Positions 1 to 6,123 of a DNA stretch of 12,670 bases are shown in pieces. Position numbers and translations under genes: made by a program. This DNA comes from Actinomycetes bacterium. GTDB lineage: Bacteria; Actinomycetota; Acidimicrobiia; Acidimicrobiales; RAAP-2. Position 1 is the stretch's first letter. Each line of letters starts with the position of its first letter. Below the pieces are notes generated by a model. That model searched no databases, was not told the origin of the DNA, and saw nothing but the letters and a program-made list of their open reading frames with translations. The stretch lies in contig JAJYXS010000176.1 in assembly GCA_021801615.1 (NCBI GenBank), positions 1 through 12,670 on the forward strand. Direction: 5' to 3'.

Positions 1-52
1 TCCCCCGCAACCGCTGCCTCGAGCAGCTGGCCGGGTGTCGGGTGGCGGGGGC

Positions 53-1471
53 TCAACGCCGCTGGACCGGCGCGCCGACCGAGGCGAGGGCGCCGGCGAG
101 GTCCTCGTAGCCGCGGTCGACGTGGTGCGCGTCGGACACGACGGTCTCGCCATCGGCGACGAGGCCGGCCAGCACCAAGGCCGCGCCGGCGCGGATGTCG
201 GTCGCTCGCACCCTGGCGCCCGACAGGCGCGGCACGCCGCGCACGACGGCGTGGTGCCCTTCGGTCCTCACGTCGGCTCCCATGCGCCGCAGCTCGTCGA
301 TGTAGCGGAACCGTCCCGCGAACAGGTTCTCCGTCACGATCGACACCCCGTCGGCGACGGTCATCATCGTGACCAGCAACGGCTTGTAGTCGGTGGCAAC
401 GCCCGGGTACGGAAGCGTGGCGACGTCGACGGCGCGCAGCCGGCCTGCGCCGGTCGCGACCACTCCTTCGGGCCGCTGCTCGACGGCCACCCCCATCGCG
501 CCGAGCTTGCGGACGAGCATGGTCATGTGGTCGATGTGGGCGTCCTCGACGACGACCTCCCCGCCGCACAGGCCCGCTGCAGCCAGGTACGTCGCCGCGA
601 CGACGCGGTCGGGCACGACGCTGTGGACGGAGGGCGAGAGCTCCTCTACGCCTTCCACCTCCACGTGCGACGTTCCGGCGCCGCGGATCCTCGCGCCCAT
701 GGCCGTGAGGTACGCGGCGAGGTCGCACACCTCGGGCTCGCGCGCGGCGTTCTCGATGACGGTCGTGCCCTTGGCGAGCGCCGCCGCCATGAGGATGTTG
801 TCCGTCGCGGTGTGGCTCGGGTACTCGAGCACGACGTGCGCCCCGACCAGGCGGCGGCCTCCGGCATCCTCGTCGACGGTGCCTTCGACGTCCCCGTGCA
901 GCGTCTCGAACCGCGCGCCCATGTGCCCGAGACCGCCGAGATGGAAGTCGATCGGACGTCCGCCGAAGTCGTCACCGCCGGGCATCGAGACCTTGGCCCG
1001 CCCGCAGCGCGCGAGCAGGGGGCCGAGCACGACGATCGACGCCCGCATCCGGTCGACCAGCTCGTAGGGCGCCTCGGGCACCAGCTGTGTGGCCGCCGGC
1101 GAGTCCACGACCAGGCGCCCTCGGGCCTCCCAGGTGACCGAGGCGCCGAGGGCACGGAGCATGTCCGCCATGATCTCGACGTCGAGGATCTCGGGCACGT
1201 TCGTGAGCACGTGCCTACCCTCGGCGAGGAGGGTCGCCGCCATCAGCTTGAGCACCGAATTCTTGGCGCCGCCAGCCCGAAGCGTCCCCTGCAGCGGGCC
1301 CGAAGGCCCGACGACGAAGCTGTCCCCGCGCCCGTCCAGGCCCGGGGCCGGTGGAAGCGGTCGGGGGGTAGGCGCGGGACCGGGGGCCGGCGCGGGACCG
1401 GGGGCCGGCGCGGGACCGGGGGCCGGTGCGGGACCGGGGGCAGGTGCCACGTCGATGCTGGCCGGCTCCAT
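53..1471 (-). CDS. murA: UDP-N-acetylglucosamine 1-carboxyvinyltransferase MurA with Pro/Ala-rich N-terminal tail
   Basis: Cytoplasmic enzyme of 472 aa that transfers enolpyruvate from PEP to UDP-GlcNAc, the first committed step of peptidoglycan synthesis. The catalytic EPSP-synthase fold begins near residue 51 (SFVVGPSGPLQG) and runs to the C-terminus. The conserved Lys-Asn pair (GGAKNS) is K70-N71. The active-site loop reads PGGDDFGGRPIDFH, so the position equivalent to E. coli Cys115 is D167; Asp here is known from mycobacterial MurA and goes with fosfomycin insensitivity. Residues 9-44 are a PAPGPA-type repeat that other MurA proteins lack. No in-frame ATG/GTG/TTG lies between codon 8 (GTG) and the domain start, and the next GTG falls after the catalytic Lys-Asn, so the tail must be translated. 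ATG at 1471 is the first choice and GTG at codon 8 the alternative. The gene is divergent from glpX. Identification is very secure. Confidence 0.96.
   Translation of the reverse strand: MEPASIDVAPAPGPAPAPGPAPAPGPAPAPGPAPTPRPLPPAPGLDGRGDSFVVGPSGPLQGTLRAGGAKNSVLKLMAATLLAEGRHVLTNVPEILDVEIMADMLRALGASVTWEARGRLVVDSPAATQLVPEAPYELVDRMRASIVVLGPLLARCGRAKVSMPGGDDFGGRPIDFHLGGLGHMGARFETLHGDVEGTVDEDAGGRRLVGAHVVLEYPSHTATDNILMAAALAKGTTVIENAAREPEVCDLAAYLTAMGARIRGAGTSHVEVEGVEELSPSVHSVVPDRVVAATYLAAAGLCGGEVVVEDAHIDHMTMLVRKLGAMGVAVEQRPEGVVATGAGRLRAVDVATLPYPGVATDYKPLLVTMMTVADGVSIVTENLFAGRFRYIDELRRMGADVRTEGHHAVVRGVPRLSGARVRATDIRAGAALVLAGLVADGETVVSDAHHVDRGYEDLAGALASVGAPVQRR
1371..1442. repeat. 18-bp tandem repeat, four copies, inside murA 5' end
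   Basis: Unit GGCGCGGGACCGGGGGCC on the plus strand, at 1371-1388, 1389-1406, 1407-1424 and 1425-1442. The first three copies are identical; the fourth differs at two positions. On the minus strand each unit encodes one hexapeptide of the Pro/Ala/Gly tail of MurA. The 18-bp length keeps the frame, so copy-number change would lengthen or shorten the tail without breaking the enzyme. The plus strand carries regularly spaced runs of three or more G. Confidence 0.95.
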
Positions 1472-1477
1472 CGGCCC

Positions 1478-1483
1478 ATTATG
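1478..1483 (-). promoter_or_regulatory. Candidate -10 element of murA (leaderless arrangement)
   Basis: Reading the minus strand, CATAAT is followed by six bases (GGGCCG) and then the murA ATG. A -10 box at this distance would start transcription at or next to the A of the start codon, giving a leaderless mRNA. No Shine-Dalgarno sequence precedes the ATG, which fits. No convincing -35 hexamer is seen. Inferred from position and sequence only. Confidence 0.45.
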
Positions 1484-1569
1484 ACCACCCGCGCGATGAA
1501 GCCGGAGATCCGATCACGCGCCGGAGGCGACCACGGCGGCTGCTGGCGGTCGCCGAGCCTCCTCGCCGC

Positions 1570-1575
1570 TATGGT
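1570..1575 (+). promoter_or_regulatory. Candidate -10 element of glpX (leaderless GTG start)
   Basis: TATGGT is followed by seven bases (CGCGGCC) and the in-frame GTG at 1583. If used, it gives a leaderless transcript starting at that GTG, and the ATG at 1571 would lie inside the promoter rather than being the start. No Shine-Dalgarno sequence is visible before either candidate. No clear -35 box. Confidence 0.35.
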
Positions 1576-2578
1576 CGCGGCCGTGGAGCGGCGACCGCAG
1601 GCCCCGGACCGGAACCTCGCGCTCGAGCTCGTGCGGGTCACCGAGGCCGCCGCGATGGCCGCGAGCCGCTGGATGGGACGCGGGAACAAGGAAGGCGCGG
1701 ACGGAGCCGCGGTCGACGCCATGCGCATCGTGCTGCAGACGGTGCGCATGGACGGCGTCGTCGTGATCGGCGAGGGGGAGAAGGACAACGCGCCGATGCT
1801 GTACAACGGCGAGCGCATCGGCGACGGCTCCCCCCCCGAGGTCGACATCGCGGTCGACCCCATCGACGGGACCACCCCGACGGCGCTCGGCAGGGGCGGC
1901 GCGCTGTCCGTGATCGCCGTGTCGCCTCGAGGGACGATGTTCAACCCCGGTCCGTGCGTCTACATGGAGAAGCTCGCCGTCGGCCCGAAGGCGAAGGGCG
2001 CCGTCGACATCAACCGCTCTCCGACCGAGAACCTTCATGCGATGGCCGACGCCCTGGGCGAGTCCGTGCGCGATCTGACCGCGGTGATCCTCGACCGGCC
2101 GCGGCACGCCGACCTCATCGCAGAGGTGCGGGCGTCGGGCGCGAGGATCCGGCTCATCACCGACGGCGACATCGCGGGCGCGATCGCGACCGGTTGGCCC
2201 GGCACCGGCGTCGACATCCTCCTCGGCATCGGGGGGACGCCCGAGGGCGTGCTCGCCGCGGCGGCGCTCAAGTGCATGGGCGGCGAGATCCAGGGACGCC
2301 TGTGGCCTCGGGACGACGCGGAGCGCCGAGCCGCGGTCGAGGCCGGCTACGACGTGGACGCGGTGCTCCACACCGACGATCTCGTCCAAGGGGACAACTG
2401 CTTCTTCGCGGCGACCGGGATCACCGACGGCGAGCTGCTCCAGGGCGTGCGCTACCACAGCTTCGGCGCCACCACCCAGTCCCTCGTCATGCGCTCGAAG
2501 TCCGGGACGATCCGCAAGATCGACGCGAGCCATCCCCTCGCGAAGCTGGCGGAGTTCAGCGCCATCCCCTTCACCTGA
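1571..2578 (+). CDS. glpX: Class II fructose-1,6-bisphosphatase (GlpX)
   Basis: Hydrolyses fructose 1,6-bisphosphate to fructose 6-phosphate in gluconeogenesis; in most Actinobacteria GlpX is the main or only FBPase. The metal-dependent phosphatase motifs are visible: GEGEKDNAP (residues 67-75) and the DPIDGTTP signature (96-103), followed by LGRGGALSV. Further on come LITDGDIAGAI and LLGIGGTPEGVLAAAALKC, typical of the family. Length is 335 aa from ATG 1571, full size for class II. The frame stays open far upstream across the antisense of murA, but family members begin close to PDRNLALELVRVTEAAA, so the start is ATG 1571 or, perhaps better, GTG 1583, which sits seven bases after a possible -10 box. 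The ATG at 1481 would add a non-conserved stretch. It is divergent from murA across about 100 bp. Confidence 0.95.
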   Translation: MVAAVERRPQAPDRNLALELVRVTEAAAMAASRWMGRGNKEGADGAAVDAMRIVLQTVRMDGVVVIGEGEKDNAPMLYNGERIGDGSPPEVDIAVDPIDGTTPTALGRGGALSVIAVSPRGTMFNPGPCVYMEKLAVGPKAKGAVDINRSPTENLHAMADALGESVRDLTAVILDRPRHADLIAEVRASGARIRLITDGDIAGAIATGWPGTGVDILLGIGGTPEGVLAAAALKCMGGEIQGRLWPRDDAERRAAVEAGYDVDAVLHTDDLVQGDNCFFAATGITDGELLQGVRYHSFGATTQSLVMRSKSGTIRKIDASHPLAKLAEFSAIPFT

Positions 2579-2618
2579 GCGGGCAGTCCCCGCCTCGTCG
2601 AGGCCTGTCCCAGCCGGG

Positions 2619-2624
2619 TACCCT
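2619..2624 (+). promoter_or_regulatory. Candidate -10 element of the hpnO-hpnA operon
   Basis: GGTACCCT at 2617-2624 contains the -10 hexamer TACCCT (TANNNT), about 25 bases before the aminotransferase ATG. A start near 2631 would leave a short leader containing the GGAGG Shine-Dalgarno at 2641-2645, five to six bases before ATG 2650. No clear -35 box, so an extended -10 type is likely. Confidence 0.4.
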
Positions 2625-2649
2625 TGGGCGACCCCGAAACGGAGGAACG

Positions 2650-4059
2650 ATGGCGTTCGACGTCGCCAAGGTGCTCGAGGAGCACCGCGGCGAGAATTTC
2701 ACCCTTCACAACGAGCACCTGAACCCGCAGCTCGTCCGGGTCCTCAAGACCCTGGGCTTCGACCGGTTCTACGTGAGGGGGGAAGGGTGCTACCTCTACG
2801 ACGACCGGGGCGACCGGTACCTCGACTTTCTCGCAGGGTTCGGCGTCTACGCCCTCGGCCGCGGCCATCCGGCGCTGAAGAAGGCGCTGCACGACGCGAT
2901 CGACCTCGACCTGCCCAACATGGTTCAGCTGGACTGCGCGCTCCTGCCAGGTCTGCTCGCCGAGCAGCTCGTCGCACGCGCCCACCAAGGGATCCGGCGC
3001 GTCTACTTCTGCAACTCGGGGACCGAGGCGACCGAGGCGGCGATCAAGTTCGCCCGGCGCGCGACGGGACGCACGCGTGTGCTGTTCTGCGACCACGGCT
3101 TCCACGGGCTCACCACCGGCTCGCTCGCCCTCAATGGCGGGAAGGAATTCAAGGAGGGGTTCGGCCCGCTCCTCCCCGGAGCGACCCAGGTGCCCTTCGG
3201 CGACGTCGACGCGCTCGAAAGTGAGCTCCGCAAGGGGGACGTCGCGGCGTTCGTGGCCGAGCCGATCCAGGGCAAGGGCGTGAACGTGGCGACCGCGGAC
3301 TACTGGCAATCCGTCCAGGGGCTGTGCCGGAGGTACCGGACCCTCTTCGTCGCCGACGAGGTGCAAGTCGGCATGGGCCGCACGGGCAAGTTCTTCGCCC
3401 ACGAGCACTACGGGGTGCAGCCCGACATCGTGACGCTCTCCAAGGCGCTGTCGGGCGGTTACGTCCCCGTCGGCGCGGTGCTGTGCACCGAGAAGGTGTT
3501 CATGAGCGTCTACAGCTCGATCGAGCGCGCCATGGTGCACTCGACCACCTTCGGCAGGAACCAGCTCGCGATGGTCGCAGGGCTCGCGACGCTGGACGTC
3601 TTCGACGAGCAGCGCATCGTCGAGCACGCGAGGGAGACGGGCGAGGCGCTCGCCGCGTCGCTCGCCCCGCTCGTGGAGCGCTACGAGATGCTCCACGCCG
3701 TGCGGGGCAAGGGCCTCGTCGTCGGTCTGGTCTTCGGCAAGCCGGAGTCGCGAGCGTTGCGGGTGCGCTGGAACGCGATCGAGGCCATGCGCACCGCGCT
3801 CTTCTCCCAGATGGTCGTCGTGCCGCTCTTCCACCGGCACCGCATCCTCACCCAGGTCGCCGCGGACAACATGAACGTCGTGAAGCTGCTGCCCCCGCTC
3901 ATCGCCGGGCAGGCCGAGGTGGACTACTTCGTCGCCGCCCTGGACGACGTCCTGCGCGACGCGCACCGGGGATCGGGCCTGCTCAGGGAGTTCGGGGCGA
4001 CCATGGCCAAGGGCGCGTTGCGCCGCGGCGAGCCCAAGCCGGTGACGGCGAGCGCGTGA
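2650..4059 (+). CDS. hpnO: Class III PLP-dependent aminotransferase, HpnO / ornithine-aminotransferase type
   Basis: Fold-type I transaminase of 469 aa. Visible landmarks: cofactor phosphate-binding SGTEA at 123-127; the Asp that contacts the PLP pyridine nitrogen at D236 (VADEVQVGMGRTG); the Schiff-base lysine K265 (LSKALSGGYVPVG). The N-terminal LDFLAGFGVYALGRGHP and C-terminal HRILTQVAADNMNVVKLLPP resemble the aminotransferases found in actinobacterial hopanoid clusters and the HpnO protein needed to make aminobacteriohopanetriol. The ATG follows a strong GGAGG. The stop codon overlaps the GTG of the downstream HpnA-type gene (GTGA), so the two are probably translationally coupled. I infer amination of the hopanoid side chain from family and neighbour; ornithine or another amino compound as substrate cannot be excluded. 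Fold assignment is certain, the hopanoid role moderately likely. Confidence 0.75.
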   Translation: MAFDVAKVLEEHRGENFTLHNEHLNPQLVRVLKTLGFDRFYVRGEGCYLYDDRGDRYLDFLAGFGVYALGRGHPALKKALHDAIDLDLPNMVQLDCALLPGLLAEQLVARAHQGIRRVYFCNSGTEATEAAIKFARRATGRTRVLFCDHGFHGLTTGSLALNGGKEFKEGFGPLLPGATQVPFGDVDALESELRKGDVAAFVAEPIQGKGVNVATADYWQSVQGLCRRYRTLFVADEVQVGMGRTGKFFAHEHYGVQPDIVTLSKALSGGYVPVGAVLCTEKVFMSVYSSIERAMVHSTTFGRNQLAMVAGLATLDVFDEQRIVEHARETGEALAASLAPLVERYEMLHAVRGKGLVVGLVFGKPESRALRVRWNAIEAMRTALFSQMVVVPLFHRHRILTQVAADNMNVVKLLPPLIAGQAEVDYFVAALDDVLRDAHRGSGLLREFGATMAKGALRRGEPKPVTASA

Positions 4060-5153
4060 CCCCGACGGCCGCTCGAGGCGGCCGTCCGGGCCGCTCCGAC
4101 GAGCCCGCCGTGACGATCGCCGTAGGCGATCGAGTCGCGGTCTCCGGAGCAGCCGGGTTCATCGGGTCCGCGATCACGCGCCTGCTCGTCAAACGGGGCG
4201 CCTCGGTGATCGCGCTCGCCGAGCCGGGAGGCGATCGCCGGAACCTGCGGGGCCTCGACGTCGAGGTGCGCGAAGCGGACGTCCGAGACGCCCTGGCGGT
4301 GCGCCGCGCGCTCGTGGGCAGCAGGTTCGTGTTCCACACGGCGGCCGTCTACGGCTTCTGGGCGAGGAACCCAGCTACCTTCCATGAGGTCAACGTCGAG
4401 GGGACGCGCAACGTGCTCGAGGCCGCGGCGGCAGAAGGCGTCGAACGGCTCGTGTACACGAGCACCGTCGCCACCCTCGGCCTCGACGGCACCGCGCGCG
4501 GGAAGCCCGCGACCGAAGACGACGCCGCGGACCTCTCGCGCCTCTTCGGCCGCTACAAGCAGTCCAAGTACGTCGCGGAGCACGAGGTGCTGCGCGCCTC
4601 GGCCGAGGGAGCCCCGGTCATCCTCGTCCTCCCCACGTTCCCGCTCGGGCCACGCGACCATCGTCCGACGCCGACCGGCAAGGTCGTCGTGGACTTCCTG
4701 AACGGCAAGATGCCCGGCTACGTCGACACGGCCATGAACGTCACCCATGTCGACGACGTCGCGGCCGGCCACCTTCTCGCGCTCGAGCGCGGCAGGCCCG
4801 GCCGGAGCTACATCGTCGGCGGCGAGAACCTCTCGATGTGCGAGCTGCTCGCGACGCTCTCTGTCGTGAGCGGCCTGCCGCCGGTCACCTTGCGGCTCCC
4901 GAAGGCGCTGGCCCTGGCCGCGGGCCTCGTCTCCGAGACGCTGGAGGGCCGCATCCTCGGGCGGCATCCTTCGGTGCCGCTCGAGGCTGCGAGGATGTCG
5001 ACGACCGCGATGATCTTCGACGACTCCCGGGCCCGCAGCGAGCTCGGGTACCGCTCGCGTCCTGCGCGCGACGCCGTCGAGGACTCCGTCCGCTGGTTCG
5101 TGGACCACGGCTACGTCGCGCCCGCACGCCGCCGGCTGCTCGCGCTCGGGTAG
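4056..5153 (+). CDS. hpnA: HpnA-type NAD(P)-dependent epimerase/dihydroflavonol-reductase family protein
   Basis: Extended short-chain dehydrogenase, 365 aa from the overlapping GTG. The Rossmann nucleotide site is SGAAGFIGSAI (GxxGxxG at G31-G37). The catalytic set is S136/T137 in VYTSTVATLG and Y167xxxK171 in RYKQSKYVAE. The segments RPTPTGKVVVDFLNGKMPGYVDT, NVTHVDDVAAGHLLALERG and YIVGGENLS are characteristic of HpnA, the hopanoid-associated sugar epimerase; the exact reaction of HpnA is not firmly established. GTG 4056 overlaps the upstream stop by 4 bp. GTG 4110 is an equally reasonable start (347 aa) and leaves the usual short lead before the Rossmann motif; the extra 18 residues look non-conserved. 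Neither start has a good Shine-Dalgarno, which favours coupling to the aminotransferase. Family assignment is strong; the pathway role rests on the family name and the partner gene. Confidence 0.82.
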   Translation: MTPTAARGGRPGRSDEPAVTIAVGDRVAVSGAAGFIGSAITRLLVKRGASVIALAEPGGDRRNLRGLDVEVREADVRDALAVRRALVGSRFVFHTAAVYGFWARNPATFHEVNVEGTRNVLEAAAAEGVERLVYTSTVATLGLDGTARGKPATEDDAADLSRLFGRYKQSKYVAEHEVLRASAEGAPVILVLPTFPLGPRDHRPTPTGKVVVDFLNGKMPGYVDTAMNVTHVDDVAAGHLLALERGRPGRSYIVGGENLSMCELLATLSVVSGLPPVTLRLPKALALAAGLVSETLEGRILGRHPSVPLEAARMSTTAMIFDDSRARSELGYRSRPARDAVEDSVRWFVDHGYVAPARRRLLALG

Positions 5154-5162
5154 CGGCCTCGG

Positions 5163-5168
5163 TACAAT
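5163..5168 (+). promoter_or_regulatory. Candidate -10 element of clpS
   Basis: GGTACAAT at 5161-5168 includes TACAAT, one mismatch from TATAAT, just after the hpnA stop. Transcription from about 5175 would leave a leader of some 30 bases that contains GAGGAG (5198-5203) right before ATG 5205. It suggests that clpS and the genes behind it form a separate unit from hpnO-hpnA. No -35 hexamer recognised. Confidence 0.5.
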
Positions 5169-5204
5169 CCGGGAACCAGTGGCCGTCCGAGCTGCCGAGG
5201 AGCC

Positions 5205-5516
5205 ATGAGCCCGCTGTCCCCTCCAGACATCGACATCCGGCGGCAAGCGGAAGGCGACGTCGCGGACAAGGTCCGGGAGCTCTTCGACCAGGACTTCGCC
5301 GTCATCATCATGGACAGCGACTTCACGACGTTCGACGAGGTCGAGCGGGCGTGCATCGCGCTCTTCGGCTACACGCGGCCCGAGGCCGAAGCGCTCTCCA
5401 TGCGCGTCCACACCACCGGCGAGGCGCTCGCCGCGGTGATGCCGGAAGAAGAGGCGCGCCAGGCTGTCCGGGCCCTGCGCCGGCGCAACGTGCTCGCGCG
5501 GGTCGAAAAGGCGTAG
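5205..5516 (+). CDS. clpS: ClpS-type ATP-dependent Clp protease adaptor, divergent pocket
   Basis: ClpS binds the N-terminal domain of ClpA/ClpC and delivers substrates with destabilising N-terminal residues (N-end rule) to ClpP. The 103-aa protein has the ClpS core: residues 32-43 (AVIIMDSDFTTF), FGYTRPEAEALSMRVHTTGEA (54-74), PEEEARQAV, and a C-terminal RVEKA like the E. coli TLEKA end. By manual alignment with E. coli ClpS, the Asn34-Asp35-Asp36 triad becomes D37-S38-D39, Met40 becomes F43 and Met62 becomes S65, while Val65-His66 is kept as V68-H69. The residues that cradle the substrate amino group are thus partly changed, so specificity may differ. Start: ATG with GAGGAG directly upstream. 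It lies 35 bp before a ferritin-like gene, probably in the same transcript. Confident as a ClpS-family protein, less so for classical N-degron function. Confidence 0.82.
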   Translation: MSPLSPPDIDIRRQAEGDVADKVRELFDQDFAVIIMDSDFTTFDEVERACIALFGYTRPEAEALSMRVHTTGEALAAVMPEEEARQAVRALRRRNVLARVEKA

Positions 5517-5551
5517 CTGCGAGCGCGCGACACCAGGGATCGGAGGTCGAC

Positions 5552-6094
5552 GTGGACGGCAGACCCGTGGCACAGGCAGGTGACGACGAGGCCGGCACGG
5601 AGGCCCCGACGGGGTTCGAGCGCGCGCTCGAAGGGCTGCAGGCGACGGGTGCGAGCACCACCATCCGCGAGCTGGTCGGGCTGCTCGCGCGCCACGGTGC
5701 CGACGAAGGGCGCATGCTCGACGAGTACGACCAGCTGGGCAAGACCGCGACGGACCCCGCGGCGCGATACCTGATCGGCGTCATCATGGAGGACGAGCGG
5801 CGGCACCACCGCATGCTCGTGGAGGTAGCCACAGCCATGGCCTGGGGCACACTCGGGGGCGACACCTCGGTGCCCCCGCTCGGCTGGCACCTCGACGAGC
5901 GCCTCGTCGCGGCGACGCGGCGCATGAGAAAGCAGGAGGACCAGGACCGTCACGAGCTCGAAGACCTCCGCAAGCGCCTTCGGCCGTTCGAAGAGACGAC
6001 GCTCTGGGCGCTGATCGTCGACCTTATGATCCTCGACACCCAGAAGCACTCGATGATCCTGCGCTTCCTCGAGCACCACTCGGGCGAGCTCTGA
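5552..6094 (+). CDS. Small ferritin-like / four-helix-bundle protein, function unknown
   Basis: I do not recognise a named family. The 180-aa product begins at GTG 5552, six bases after GGAGG (5542-5546). After a low-complexity head (1-20) it appears entirely helical, with four segments near 21-62, 66-98, 115-145 and 146-176. Acidic and His pairs recur in the pattern of ferritin-like bundles: E52/D57/E58 in helix 1, EDERRHHRML (80-89) in helix 2, QEDQDRHELED (128-138) in helix 3, and LDTQKHSMIL (161-170) in helix 4. The second- and fourth-helix motifs (E82...H85/H86 and D162...H166) could be metal ligands, but the classical ExxH of helix 4 is not exact, so a diiron site is only a possibility. 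There is no signal peptide or membrane segment, so it should be cytoplasmic. It follows clpS closely and precedes an alpha/beta hydrolase. Confidence 0.7.
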   Translation: MDGRPVAQAGDDEAGTEAPTGFERALEGLQATGASTTIRELVGLLARHGADEGRMLDEYDQLGKTATDPAARYLIGVIMEDERRHHRMLVEVATAMAWGTLGGDTSVPPLGWHLDERLVAATRRMRKQEDQDRHELEDLRKRLRPFEETTLWALIVDLMILDTQKHSMILRFLEHHSGEL

Positions 6095-6110
6095 TCGGCA
6101 GGCAAGGCGG

Positions 6111-6116
6111 TAGCTT
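6111..6116 (+). promoter_or_regulatory. Candidate -10 element of the alpha/beta hydrolase gene (leaderless arrangement)
   Basis: GGTAGCTT at 6109-6116, then seven bases (GCGGGGC), then GTG 6124. The spacing places the transcription start at the first base of the GTG. There is no Shine-Dalgarno close to the GTG, in agreement with a leaderless message. The pattern matches that before the binding-protein gene at 11916. Confidence 0.45.
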
Positions 6117-6123
6117 GCGGGGC

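Noticed and set aside
1..52. Possible end or start of another gene left of murA
   Set aside because: Fifty-two bases are too short to show homology or a start signal in either direction.
35..1570. Open plus-strand frame running into glpX from position 35
   Set aside because: It is antisense to murA, has no family resemblance, and is open only because of high G+C; GlpX proteins begin close to the proposed start.
2579..2593. Hairpin GCGGG/CCCGC directly after the glpX stop
   Set aside because: Only five base pairs and no T-tract; short GC inverted repeats are expected by chance at this base composition.
2452..3966. Minus-strand open frame of 504 codons opposite hpnO
   Set aside because: The translation is low-complexity, rich in Val/Glu/Arg/His, typical of an antisense shadow; the plus strand encodes a complete aminotransferase.
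3924..5573. Minus-strand open frame of 549 codons opposite hpnA and clpS
   Set aside because: Same kind of antisense shadow; it spans two real genes and the gap between them.
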